Of a stretch of DNA of 47,739 bases, positions 9,335 through 17,942 are shown piece after piece. The translations under genes were made by a program, and so were the position numbers. The notes beneath the pieces are model-generated. The model saw nothing but the letters and a program-made list of their open reading frames with translations. It did not search any database and was not told the DNA's origin. Source of the DNA: Planctomycetota bacterium (GTDB lineage: Bacteria; Planctomycetota; Phycisphaerae; UBA1845). Location of the stretch: contig JAJRYY010000126.1 in the NCBI GenBank assembly GCA_024275565.1, forward strand, positions 1-47,739, given 5' to 3'. Within the stretch, counting starts at the first letter, position 1. Every line of letters starts with the position of its first letter.

Positions 9335-9604
9335 TATTCCCATTCAATTGTTTTTAATCATCATGTACGAAAATGTATGGTGATTATTTACAGTTTCTGT
9401 CGTGGGGATAAACGTACCGAAAGCATGGTTGACTCTATCATCTCAGGTCGGCGAATCCCGCAATATCGAAAGACACGCAATACCAAAAGACACCATGCGG
9501 GGGCTTCCTGAGAGGAACGCTGGAGCGATTCGGAACAAACTGTTCTTAACAGCCTGTTGAGTAATTCGTTCCGTGTTGCGAGCAGATATGGACGTCCTTC
9601 TCTG
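9335..9604. other. Intergenic gap between EEP gene and topA
   Basis: About 270 nt. A hairpin with an imperfect stem (TAATCATCA... / ...TGGTGATTA, about 9356-9388) followed by TTTAC lies just after the EEP stop and may terminate the operon. No gene or other signal is visible in the rest. Confidence 0.35.
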
Positions 9605-9640
9605 CGTTGAAAAAACTCACCTTGGCCGCTTTTTTCAACG
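9605..9640. terminator. Hairpin between EEP gene and topA
   Basis: An 11-bp perfect inverted repeat, CGTTGAAAAAA (9605-9615) and TTTTTTCAACG (9630-9640), with a 14-nt loop. It lies 5 nt beyond the topA stop on the minus strand. The stem carries A/T tracts on both sides, so it could end transcription in either direction. Confidence 0.55.
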
Positions 9641-9645
9641 GACTG

Positions 9646-12486
9646 TCAGGCGACGGGTTCGCTTTTGGTTGTCTTCTTGGATGTCTTCTTGGATGTCTTC
9701 TTGGCTTTCTTCTTGGCGGTTTTTTTCTTTGCTTTCTTTTTCTTCGCAGCGGGCTTTTTGGCTGCTTTCTTTGGCTTTTCAGCGCGCGGATCCTTGCCCT
9801 GATCCAGCATTTTCTGCTCGCGCGCGGCGATCAATTCGACAGCCTTTTCGAGAGAAACAGTGGTTGGATCGGTCCCTTTTGGAACGGTGGCATTCACAAC
9901 GCCGTCGGTCACATAGGGACCATACCTTCCGCTCTTGACCACCAGGGGCAGCTTGGTTTGCGGGTGCTCCCCAAGTTCTGCGATGGGTGCTGCAGCCGTG
10001 CGACCCCGACGCTTGGGTTGCTTGAGCAGTTCGATCGCCTGCTCGAGCGTGAGCGAGGCGAGCGATTCATGATCGGGGAGAGATCGAGTCTCATTGCCAC
10101 TTTTCAGGAACGGACCAAACCGACCATCCTGCACCGTGATCGGTTCGTTCGTCTCAGGACAAATCCCCACTTCACGCGGAAAGGACAGCAACATGGTTGC
10201 CTCCTCAAGCGTGATCGAATCCATACTCATCGAAGGCCACAAGCTCGCACGCTTCGGAGCAGTCCCTTTTTTGACGGTTCCCTTGGGTGTCAATTCCGGA
10301 TCACCGAGTTGCACATAGGGTCCGAATCGACCGGTTTTGATATAGATGGGCTTGTTGGTTTCGGGATCGTTTCCAATCACACGGTCACCCTTTGCTGCTT
10401 CTTCCAGCAGATCGAGCACCATTTTGACTGTCACTTCGTCGGGTGGGATTTCGTCTGAGACCGTCGCACGCTGATCGGAATCGGCTATCTGCACATATGG
10501 ACCATAGCGCCCGACGCGGACAGCCACAAGCTCTCCAGAATCGGTGGTACCGATCGGGATGCAACATACGCCGCGTGCGTCAATGGATTCACCACTGGAA
10601 TCGACGAGCTCGTGGAGACCGACGGCTGCTACGCTGTCTCCATTCCCACTACCACCGTCGTCGGTGCTGCCTTCAGAACCACCAGATGCTCCGCCTGCAC
10701 CCCCACCAAAATAGAAATCGTGCAACCAGGGGGCAGCCTCTCGGATGCCATTGGCGATGTCGTCCAGGCTGTCCTCCATCTTCGCGGTGAAGTTGTAGTC
10801 TACAAGCCCCGGTAGATGCGTCACAAGCAGGTTGACGACAGCAAACGCGGTGAAGGTCGGAACGAGGGCGGACCCCTTCTTCCAGACATACCCGCGATCC
10901 TGAATGGTCTGGATGATCGCAGCGTAGGTACTCGGTCGCCCAATGCCCAGTTCTTCCATCTCTTTGATGAGACTTGCCTCGCTGAACCGCGACGGCGGCA
11001 GCGTTGTGTGCTGATTCGGATCGATCGCGGTCGGATCAAGCACGTCGGCTGAGGCGAGCTGCGGCAGGATTTTCTCCTGATCTTCAAGTTCAGCATCAGG
11101 ATCGTCGGAACCTTCGACATAAGCACGGAGATACCCAGCGAACCGAATCACCTTACCCGACGTCGAAAAAGTGGCTGTCTTGTGATCGATACCCGGTGCT
11201 GTGACGCGGATCGTCGTACGCGTCCCCGTCGCGTCCTTCATCTGCGAGGCGACGGTGCGTTTCCAGATGAGTTCGTACAACTTCCACTCGTCGTTCTCAA
11301 GCTCGCCTTCCAGGCTTTTCGGCGTGCGAAATGACTCGCCAGCCGGTCGGATGGCTTCGTGTGCTTCCTGTGCATTCTTGGATTTACTCTTGTACACACG
11401 CGGAGCATCGGGAAGATGATCTGCACCATACAGCTCTGTGACCTGGTTCCGAGAAGCGTTGACCGCCTGACTCGAAAGATTGGTCGAGTCAGTACGCATA
11501 TAGGTAATGTAACCGTTTTCGTAGAGTCGCTGGGCAGTACGCATGGTACGCTGAGCGGTATAACGGAGCTTGCGACCAGCCTCCTGCTGCAACGTCGAGG
11601 TGATGAACGGTGCATAGGGCTTGCTGGTAAACGGCTTCTCCTGAACGTCCGCAACAGTGAATTCCGCACTGCCAAGCGCCTGCGTCAGCGCTTTCGCATC
11701 GTCCCCGCCAAGCAGCACGCGATCGTTCTTGAGCTTCCCGGTGTTCTCATCAAAATCCTTACCGACAGCAATCCGCTTGCCATCGATTTCGATCAGCTTG
11801 ACCTCGACCGGTTCGGGTGTGTCCTTGCGCGTCTTGAGTTTTGCAGTAACGTCCCAATACTCAGCCGAGACAAATTTCATCCGCGCCCGTTCACGCTCGA
11901 CAATAATCCGCGTCGCAACAGACTGAACTCGACCCGCGGACAGTTTCGGCTTCACTTTACGCCACAAGACAGGCGAAACCTCATACCCGAACAGGCGATC
12001 CAGAACACGACGCGCTTCCTGTGCATTCACGAGACGCTGATCGACGTCGCGCGTTTCGCTGACAGCCCGATTGATGGTTGCCTTGGTGATTTCGTCGAAC
12101 ACCATCCGCTTGACCGGGCATTTCGGCTTGAGAACTTCAACAAGATGCCAGGCAATCGCCTCCCCCTCACGGTCCTCGTCAGTCGCGAGATAGAGCGTAT
12201 CCACCTTCTTCAGCTGAGCACGGAGCTTCGTAACCTGCGCCTTCTTGCTCGCCGGCACGATATAGAGTGGTTTGAACTCCTCGTCGACGTTCACGCCGAG
12301 GCGTGCCCACGGTTCACCCTTATACTCAGCCGGTATCTCAGCTGCCGTCGAGGGCAGATCACGAATGTGGCCTATGGACGACTCTACAAGAAAATCACGT
12401 CCAAGGTATTTTGAGATCGTTCGCGCCTTGGCAGGCGATTCGACGATCACAAGCGATTTCCCAGTTTCCGGTGCTTTTTTGGCCAT
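9646..12486 (-). CDS. topA: DNA topoisomerase I (type IA)
   Basis: 946 aa. It relaxes negatively supercoiled DNA by transient single-strand cleavage. The N-terminal TOPRIM domain shows VIVESPAKA (E16) and ATDEDREGE (D103, D105, E107). SAGRVQSVA follows at ~183-191, and the active-site tyrosine is Y329 in GYITYMRTDST. The C-terminal third holds repeated G-R-[YF]-G-P-Y/F modules (about 650-880) instead of four-cysteine zinc fingers. This is a common non-zinc form of the TopA tail. It ends in a Lys/Ala/Thr tail of ~50 residues encoded by short tandem repeats. AGGAAG lies before the ATG. The promoter is at 12592-12621 and the gene stands alone. Confidence 0.97.
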   Translation of the reverse strand: MAKKAPETGKSLVIVESPAKARTISKYLGRDFLVESSIGHIRDLPSTAAEIPAEYKGEPWARLGVNVDEEFKPLYIVPASKKAQVTKLRAQLKKVDTLYLATDEDREGEAIAWHLVEVLKPKCPVKRMVFDEITKATINRAVSETRDVDQRLVNAQEARRVLDRLFGYEVSPVLWRKVKPKLSAGRVQSVATRIIVERERARMKFVSAEYWDVTAKLKTRKDTPEPVEVKLIEIDGKRIAVGKDFDENTGKLKNDRVLLGGDDAKALTQALGSAEFTVADVQEKPFTSKPYAPFITSTLQQEAGRKLRYTAQRTMRTAQRLYENGYITYMRTDSTNLSSQAVNASRNQVTELYGADHLPDAPRVYKSKSKNAQEAHEAIRPAGESFRTPKSLEGELENDEWKLYELIWKRTVASQMKDATGTRTTIRVTAPGIDHKTATFSTSGKVIRFAGYLRAYVEGSDDPDAELEDQEKILPQLASADVLDPTAIDPNQHTTLPPSRFSEASLIKEMEELGIGRPSTYAAIIQTIQDRGYVWKKGSALVPTFTAFAVVNLLVTHLPGLVDYNFTAKMEDSLDDIANGIREAAPWLHDFYFGGGAGGASGGSEGSTDDGGSGNGDSVAAVGLHELVDSSGESIDARGVCCIPIGTTDSGELVAVRVGRYGPYVQIADSDQRATVSDEIPPDEVTVKMVLDLLEEAAKGDRVIGNDPETNKPIYIKTGRFGPYVQLGDPELTPKGTVKKGTAPKRASLWPSMSMDSITLEEATMLLSFPREVGICPETNEPITVQDGRFGPFLKSGNETRSLPDHESLASLTLEQAIELLKQPKRRGRTAAAPIAELGEHPQTKLPLVVKSGRYGPYVTDGVVNATVPKGTDPTTVSLEKAVELIAAREQKMLDQGKDPRAEKPKKAAKKPAAKKKKAKKKTAKKKAKKTSKKTSKKTTKSEPVA

Positions 12487-12591
12487 GGTGCTTCCTACCA
12501 GGTCATTAGAATTCCTAGGGCAGATTCCCCATTTTGCCGGTTCCGGCGATGGGACCGCCCCAGGGTCGCTTTGTCCGTAAACTACTTATTT

Positions 12592-12621
12592 ACAATAGCT
12601 TGCACACTTCACCAGTGTCAA
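12592..12621 (-). promoter_or_regulatory. Sigma-70-type promoter of topA
   Basis: On the minus strand, TTGACA (12621-12616) is followed after 18 nt by TATTGT (12597-12592), about 100 nt before the topA start. The perfect -35 box makes it credible. The rest of the topA/ppiD-like gap (12487-12901) shows no gene. Confidence 0.5.
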
Positions 12622-12818
12622 ACCGGCGAATCGACGCCCTCAAGGTCCGATTCAATCTCAACGTCCACTTCAACCTCCCACTCAGCCGTTATCGACCACC
12701 GTGCCCTTTTTCTCGATTCGGTTCATTTCGAGGCTTTCATGTGGGCGGATTAGCAAAGGCGTGGCGTGCTGTCAAACGGTCCGCCTTATATTTAGTATAG
12801 GCAAGTTTCCCGATACAC

Positions 12819-12846
12819 TTGTAAGATGCGGTGAAAGCGGTATACT
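12819..12846 (+). promoter_or_regulatory. Sigma-70-type promoter of the PpiD-like gene
   Basis: TTGTAA (12819-12824), a 16-nt spacer and TATACT (12841-12846) lie 55 nt before the ATG at 12902. AAGGAG sits 11 nt before that ATG. Confidence 0.45.
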
Positions 12847-12901
12847 GACTGATTCTGATATATTTTCGTAAGTACCTGTTGACTAAGGAGTTGCGCTGGT
12901 C

Positions 12902-14821
12902 ATGATTAAATTTTTCCGGAAATACAACAAACACCTGCTGGCTTTCTTTATGGCTGCGCTGCTCGTTGTCTGGCTTGGGGGTTCTGCGCTGGAGAGCATG
13001 TTCGCACCATCGACGGCCGGTCGCTTGATCGCAACGTCGTCGCTTGGCAAGATCAACGAGCAGGATCGAACCGTAGCATCCGTAGAGGCAGAGCTTATTC
13101 GCCTGCTCTTTGGACGCGACTGGACACTTTTCCTGCAACAACGGGTTCCAGCAGGCAGCGCTAACCTGAGTGAGCTGGAGTGGATTCTGCTTTCACGCGA
13201 AGCCGATCGATGTGGGATGACACCACCTGTCGGAGAGGTCAAGCAGTGGCTTGAAGGCGTTGGCGTCTCAGCGAACGCGGTGTATCAAATGGCAGAACGA
13301 CGCGACGTTCAGGTCCGTCATATATACGAAGCTACTGGAAAGCTGCTTGGGATCCTGAATCTCTCAGATCTATCGAGTACGACCGCGCTCCCAAGCGAAG
13401 CGCGGGTTCGTGTGCTTGCACGAAATCAGCTGGAGCAAGTCAGGATAAACGTTGTATCACTGGCGGCGAACCTGTTTCTGGATGAATCATCGGAGATCGA
13501 CGAGGCAGAATTGCTCGCACACTTCGAAAAGTATCGCGCAGAGGAAGCCGGTCAGGGCATTAACTTTGGCTACTACCAGTCGCCGCAGGTTCGCGTCCAG
13601 TATGCGAGAGTGAATGTTGATAAGATCGCAGATGGGCTGCGACTCTCAGAAAACACGCTTGAACGTCGGGCAAAAGAGTACTGGTACGACAACCGGGAAC
13701 GACCCGAGTTTCGGCGTCCGCCTGAAGCACCAGCCTCAGACGACGACAGCAGCGGCGCTGCAGAACCTGAAGCGCCGAAATCGCCATACTTCGAGAAATT
13801 TGCAGAAGCACGCGAGGCTGCCATGAAGGTCGCACGGAGGCAGGAAGCTGAGCATGTCGCTCCCGACATTGCCCAGTGGATGGTCGACCAGTTCGCCGAA
13901 CCATGGCTCGTCGCTGAACCCGGGAAGGATGGCTATAAGCCCGCCCCAGCAGGCGTGTCCGATCCAGATCACTACGAAACAGTCATATCCCATCTGCCAG
14001 CCAACCTGAGATATAAGAATGGGATCACAGTCTCGACGACCGATTTCTTCAACTGGAGTTCCATTGGCACGGTTGCACCGGAGTTATCATCCGTATTTGT
14101 CCAGGTGGGGACGCGGCGACTACGGTTCAGAGATGTCGCGTTTCTTGCCGAGGGAATCGAACCCATGCCCTCAGATCGAGGGGCTGACACGACCTGGTTC
14201 CTCTCGCGTGGAGAATCGTCACGCATGCCCTTGATGGATTCTTCCGGAAATATGTTCGTCTACCGCATCGTCGAAGTGAAGCCAGCCGGACCAGCCGAAT
14301 CGCTGGACCAGGTGCGAGACCTCGTGGTGCGCGATGTCCGAATCCAGCATGCGTACAACGAGTCAATGCGACAGGCAAATCGCCTGACCGAATCTGTCAC
14401 TGGCGACGGGCTTGAGGGTGCGTACAACGCAGATTCAGAGCTACAGGCCCTCGCTGCCGGACGCTACATCTCACCACCACCGATCTCGCGTCGACGTCGC
14501 GAGCTGGGACCGTTTGAATCGCGTAGCACGATACAGTTCCTGGGGGCTGGCACATTGGTCGACGACCACTTCGTGGAACAGTGTTTCGATCTTGGTCGCT
14601 CTGAGAGCGATCCAAAAGTCGCGGTCATCGAAGTCCCGGAAAGTGCGACCGTGACTGTGGTTGAGTGGATTGAAACAATTCCATTGCGTAGCGATGTCTA
14701 CGAAAATCAGCGATCGACCGTCATTCAGATCAATGCAGGGGTACGCATCTCAGATGCCAGGCGGACATGGCTGGACCCCGCCTCGATCCGTGATCGCCTG
14801 GATTTCGAGCTGAAACAATAA
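12902..14821 (+). CDS. PpiD/SurA-like membrane-anchored chaperone
   Basis: 639 aa. One N-terminal membrane anchor (about residues 12-30, FFRKYNKHLLAFFMAALLVVWL) is followed by a SurA/PpiD-type N-terminal helical domain (EAELIRLLFGRDWTLFLQQR, LSREADRCGMTPPVGEVKQWL) and a long periplasmic part. This matches the layout of PpiD-type folding factors that act at the Sec translocon exit. No parvulin catalytic domain can be identified with confidence, so it may be a chaperone without isomerase activity. The last four codons and stop (ELKQ-stop) are repeated twice more just downstream. Confidence 0.7.
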   Translation: MIKFFRKYNKHLLAFFMAALLVVWLGGSALESMFAPSTAGRLIATSSLGKINEQDRTVASVEAELIRLLFGRDWTLFLQQRVPAGSANLSELEWILLSREADRCGMTPPVGEVKQWLEGVGVSANAVYQMAERRDVQVRHIYEATGKLLGILNLSDLSSTTALPSEARVRVLARNQLEQVRINVVSLAANLFLDESSEIDEAELLAHFEKYRAEEAGQGINFGYYQSPQVRVQYARVNVDKIADGLRLSENTLERRAKEYWYDNRERPEFRRPPEAPASDDDSSGAAEPEAPKSPYFEKFAEAREAAMKVARRQEAEHVAPDIAQWMVDQFAEPWLVAEPGKDGYKPAPAGVSDPDHYETVISHLPANLRYKNGITVSTTDFFNWSSIGTVAPELSSVFVQVGTRRLRFRDVAFLAEGIEPMPSDRGADTTWFLSRGESSRMPLMDSSGNMFVYRIVEVKPAGPAESLDQVRDLVVRDVRIQHAYNESMRQANRLTESVTGDGLEGAYNADSELQALAAGRYISPPPISRRRRELGPFESRSTIQFLGAGTLVDDHFVEQCFDLGRSESDPKVAVIEVPESATVTVVEWIETIPLRSDVYENQRSTVIQINAGVRISDARRTWLDPASIRDRLDFELKQ

Positions 14822-14860
14822 ACGTCGAACTGCGTCAGTAGTCCCGAACTGCGACAGTAG
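14807..14860 (+). repeat. Tandem repeat copying the last codons and stop of the PpiD-like gene
   Basis: Three related 15-nt blocks: GAGCTGAAACAATAA (14807-14821, the gene's own ELKQ-stop), GAACTGCGTCAGTAG (14827-14841) and GAACTGCGACAGTAG (14846-14860). The offsets are 20 and 19 nt, and every copy keeps a stop triplet. Copies two and three are untranslated, but would encode ELRQ-stop. Confidence 0.85.
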
Positions 14861-14916
14861 CACAACGCGTTCCAGCTCAACCACAAACTGACGTCTCGAT
14901 CCAGCAGAATTCCCCC

Positions 14917-14949
14917 ATGCAGCACCATCCCGATCGGGTGGTGCTGCAT
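14917..14949. terminator. Bidirectional terminator hairpin
   Basis: A perfect 11-bp stem, ATGCAGCACCA (14917-14927) with TGGTGCTGCAT (14939-14949), lies between two convergent genes (the PpiD-like gene, + strand, and the LuxR-type gene, - strand). On the plus strand TTTCTAC follows. It probably serves both genes. Confidence 0.55.
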
Positions 14950-14970
14950 TTCTACAGGGCAGCAACCGCC

Positions 14971-15010
14971 GCCACCAGAGACCCTTTCACACCACCAGAT
15001 ACTCTTTCAC
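14971..15010 (-). repeat. 20-bp tandem repeat across the LuxR-type stop codon
   Basis: Two copies, 14991-15010 and 14971-14990, match at 17 of 20 positions. On the minus strand they read GTGAAAGAGTATCTGGTGGT and GTGAAAGGGTCTCTGGTGGC. The gene's TGA stop lies in the first copy, and the same TGA recurs in the second, untranslated copy. Confidence 0.85.
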
Positions 15011-15645
15011 GGCAATATGATCCCTTCGCGGATGGCGCTACGGACGAGCGCGATTCGGTTGCTGGCGCCAAACTTCTTACGAAGCGCCAGATAGGTTGTC
15101 GCTACGCGCTTCTGCTGGATGTCCAGACGTGTCGCTGCCTGTGGGATCGTCGCCCCGGATGCCAGCAGCTCGATCAACTGCACTTCCATCGCGTCGAGAG
15201 ATTGCGCAGTTGGCCTGTCGTCCGCGAGCGTCATGCGTCCTTCCCGCGTAACGATGCGGTCGAGAATCGCAGTGGGATACGAGAGCCGACCCGCCGCCAC
15301 GCGGGCGATGGCTGACGCGCATTCGGAAGCACCAGGCAGAACGACACCCCAAAAATCAGCTTCCACACAAAGTCGGGCAAGATCATGGTCACAGCCCTCG
15401 CCTTTAACGACAGCCAGGCAGCGCAGAAGCGTGTGACGCGCAAGGTTTGGAATGAAGGCCTGAAACGGTTCACGAGCATACGCTGCGACAATGGCGATCG
15501 CAGGCCCACTGGGGACATGAGCAGGTCGAAACTCCTCGAACGTACGTCGCGATACAATCTCAACTCGTTGGCAACGACTCAAGCCAACGATAAACGTGGA
15601 CCGTAACCAGGGGCGCGGACCGACACACATCACCCGATGAACCAT
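15007..15645 (-). CDS. LuxR/GerE-type regulator with degenerate receiver
   Basis: 212 aa from the ATG at 15645 (GGGAAGG about 9 nt upstream); an in-frame ATG at 15720 has no ribosome site. The C-terminal ~65 residues form a GerE/LuxR helix-turn-helix (LDAMEVQLIELLASGATIPQ..., VATTYLALRKKFGASNRIALV) that should bind DNA. The N-terminal ~140 residues look like a response-regulator receiver, but lack the usual acidic pocket and phospho-acceptor Asp. Activation by phosphorylation is therefore doubtful. The target is unknown. It lies downstream of, and in the same direction as, the radical SAM gene (209-nt gap). Confidence 0.75.
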   Translation of the reverse strand: MVHRVMCVGPRPWLRSTFIVGLSRCQRVEIVSRRTFEEFRPAHVPSGPAIAIVAAYAREPFQAFIPNLARHTLLRCLAVVKGEGCDHDLARLCVEADFWGVVLPGASECASAIARVAAGRLSYPTAILDRIVTREGRMTLADDRPTAQSLDAMEVQLIELLASGATIPQAATRLDIQQKRVATTYLALRKKFGASNRIALVRSAIREGIILP

Positions 15646-15854
15646 GCCATAGATCCCTTCCCGGCGACTGTACAAATGACAGACCGGGTGCTGATTGCAA
15701 AAAGCATGAATGACAGGCATTGCCCAAAAGATGGCGCAGCGACAGCCTGTTGCATCGCAGCGTCGACCATCCGGACCGCGTGCAACTGATGTACCTCAGT
15801 GGGAGATGTAAGGCAATAGTGGGAATACCCCGGTTTCGGACATGCCGAAATCTG

Positions 15855-17609
15855 TCACCCGTATGCAGACAACCGCCGCTCATGCACAGCAACGCTCTGC
15901 GACGACGAGGCATCGACCAGTGGCAGGGAGGTATCACGAAACGTCGGAGGCTCGTAAGTCATCCCCATGCTCAGGCGACGCTCCTCGCGCTTCAGCATAT
16001 GGTGGATGAACGGACCCGCCAGCCACGAAGCAAGCCGCGCCTTAACCCCAAACTCTTTGTGCAGATCCTTAAGGATCTCCGAAATCTTCGAAAACATCAG
16101 CCGATCATGACGCAATCGCCGCCGGGCAGCCCACAACACCCCCGAAAACACCGTCGATAAATCGCGGGCCTCCCACGCAAACCGCGCCCGAATCCGTGCA
16201 TCGGGATGGTTCTTATACCGCTGCCAACCCCTCAGCGTGGTCCGCACGATCCGAACAACGCTCGGCCCGTTCACCTCAAAATCACGCCGAAACGCACGCA
16301 GGATATACTCACTTTCCTGCCCATCCTTAATGTGCTTGTGACGATAGTTGAACCGATACTGCCCGTGCGTATCCATCAACGGAACCACATCTTCGCCAAG
16401 CAGTTGACCCTCCGCAGACATCTCAGAATACAGCGGCGTTCCGAGGATCGGCGTATAGAGCATGAACTGATGAAACTCCGTGTCATGGCTGACAGCGTGA
16501 GCAATCGCCTCGTCAATGTTCTCAGGCGTATGCTCTTCCAGCCCGATAATCGTCGAACCCAGCACCCGCACACCGTGCGACTGAAGATCACGCACCAGCT
16601 CATGCGTATCCGTGCCATTCAGCTTCGTATATTGCGACCCCTCGCCCTCAATCCCCATCCAGATCCAGGATATCCCAAGACCCACAATCTGTTCCATCGT
16701 ATAGGAACGCAGCACCCTGGCGGAGCTGAACACATACATCGCCCATGGCTTGTCGTGTTCGATCATCAACTCCAGCAACCGCAACGCCCGCTTGCGATGG
16801 AGCAGAAAATTCTCATCCATCACAAAAAACGACCGAACCTTCAAATTCTTCTCGAGCGTGCACATCACCTCGAACAGCTCGTCGCCCGTATCATAAAAAT
16901 GAAAGCAGCTACCCTTCCCACCAAACATCGCAGACGTCGAGCAGAAATTGCATCCAATCGGACACCCGACAGAGGGGATCAGCGTGGCAGCCACATCCCC
17001 CGGCTTATCGCGCGCGAGCACGCCCAGCGTCCGCGTACCAATCCCCGAGATGATGTCCGGATGGCTGATCGGTGCAGAATCATCCTCACCCAGAAAACGA
17101 CGCATCCACTGAACACCTTCACCCCGAACGATATGGTCCGCATCAATCCGCGCCTCAAGATCGGGCACATTCCCGACATGCCCACCAATCACGATGATCG
17201 CACCAGGCAGATGCTCCCGAATCAGATCGCACATAGCCTGCACCTTCTGGACATTCGGAATGATCGAGCTGATGCCCACGACATCGTAATCCTGACCGGA
17301 AATCTCCTCAATGAACCGATCCCGCGTCGGAAAATCCAGAAGCACACTCGGTGCGGATATATTCGCCTGAATCAACATCAACCCCCACGACCGATGAAAC
17401 ATCCGAAGCGAAAACGCCCCCTGAACCCGCGTAACCTGATTGTGATACAATTCCATGGGATTCAGCTTCCGACTCCCATATTCGTCATCCTGAGCATAAG
17501 GACCAAACACACTCGTCAGCAACACCCGCGCCCGCGTCCCTTTGGGATGCGTCGGATGGGCAGGGGCAACCGGGGTACGCTCCAGAACCGGGATGGATAT
17601 CGCGCTCAT
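15855..17609 (-). CDS. B12-binding-type radical SAM protein
   Basis: 584 aa from the ATG at 17609, which has GAGGAAG 7 nt upstream. Residues ~27-172 resemble a cobalamin-binding Rossmann domain (VVGISSIIPNVQKV, VIGGHVGN, VRGEG). The radical SAM cluster motif is CPIGCNFC (C216, C220, C223), and the TIM-barrel core runs to about residue 430. No DxHxxG base-off motif is visible, as in many members. The C-terminal ~130 residues are specific to the subfamily. Such enzymes often methylate unactivated carbons (hopanoids, bacteriochlorophyll, phosphonates), but I cannot name the substrate. The promoter at 17764-17792 is followed by a perfect operator-like palindrome, matching the one before the DtxR-family gene. 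Confidence 0.85.
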   Translation of the reverse strand: MSAISIPVLERTPVAPAHPTHPKGTRARVLLTSVFGPYAQDDEYGSRKLNPMELYHNQVTRVQGAFSLRMFHRSWGLMLIQANISAPSVLLDFPTRDRFIEEISGQDYDVVGISSIIPNVQKVQAMCDLIREHLPGAIIVIGGHVGNVPDLEARIDADHIVRGEGVQWMRRFLGEDDSAPISHPDIISGIGTRTLGVLARDKPGDVAATLIPSVGCPIGCNFCSTSAMFGGKGSCFHFYDTGDELFEVMCTLEKNLKVRSFFVMDENFLLHRKRALRLLELMIEHDKPWAMYVFSSARVLRSYTMEQIVGLGISWIWMGIEGEGSQYTKLNGTDTHELVRDLQSHGVRVLGSTIIGLEEHTPENIDEAIAHAVSHDTEFHQFMLYTPILGTPLYSEMSAEGQLLGEDVVPLMDTHGQYRFNYRHKHIKDGQESEYILRAFRRDFEVNGPSVVRIVRTTLRGWQRYKNHPDARIRARFAWEARDLSTVFSGVLWAARRRLRHDRLMFSKISEILKDLHKEFGVKARLASWLAGPFIHHMLKREERRLSMGMTYEPPTFRDTSLPLVDASSSQSVAVHERRLSAYG

Positions 17610-17734
17610 ATCTTCACTTCCTCGCATGGGGCGAGCTATCGCACGCTCCGTGTGATCGTCGGGTTTTGAAAAGCGGATCGCGCAGGAGACCACCGCCATC
17701 CTAGGCCACAGCACCCACTTGAACCGCCCGCTAG

Positions 17735-17751
17735 TTGAGACCCAGTCTCAA
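17735..17751. promoter_or_regulatory. Operator-like palindrome, radical SAM promoter
   Basis: TTGAGACCCAGTCTCAA is a perfect 7-bp inverted repeat with a 3-nt centre. It lies just downstream of the predicted transcription start of the radical SAM gene (-10 at 17764-17769, minus strand). A near-identical palindrome occupies the same position at the DtxR-family gene (19851-19867). Confidence 0.65.
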
Positions 17752-17763
17752 TACGAAGACCTC

Positions 17764-17792
17764 TAATAACCCTCCTTCCACAAATTTGTCAA
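17764..17792 (-). promoter_or_regulatory. Sigma-70-type promoter of the radical SAM gene
   Basis: On the minus strand, TTGACA (17792-17787), a 17-nt spacer and TTATTA (17769-17764). The predicted start near 17757 places the palindrome at 17735-17751 at about +6 to +22, where a bound repressor would block transcription. Confidence 0.6.
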
Positions 17793-17871
17793 TATCAAAA
17801 CAATGAGTCCAGTCCTTTTTGACCCCATGCCCCAATACGCAAATTGCAGACAGGAGATCGGTACACCCCTT

Positions 17872-17911
17872 GTTTTAGACCATTATTGATGGTTTTAGGA
17901 CATGATTGATG
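17872..17911 (+). repeat. 20-bp tandem repeat upstream of the YkgJ-type gene
   Basis: Two directly adjacent copies, GTTTTAGACCATTATTGATG (17872-17891) and GTTTTAGGACATGATTGATG (17892-17911), match at 17 of 20 positions and end 31 nt before the start codon. The place and spacing suit a regulator site, but replication slippage alone would also explain it. Confidence 0.7.
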
Positions 17912-17942
17912 AAGAACACGCTTTGCCCGTAGGATTCACCGC

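Noticed and set aside
11359-12414. 351-codon open frame on the plus strand
   Set aside because: It is entirely antisense to topA, whose catalytic motifs are unambiguous.
16206-17669. Long open frame (487 codons) on the plus strand across the radical SAM gene
   Set aside because: It is antisense to a gene with clear cluster motifs, has a His/Arg/Pro-rich composition typical of a shadow frame, and shows no domain or ribosome site.
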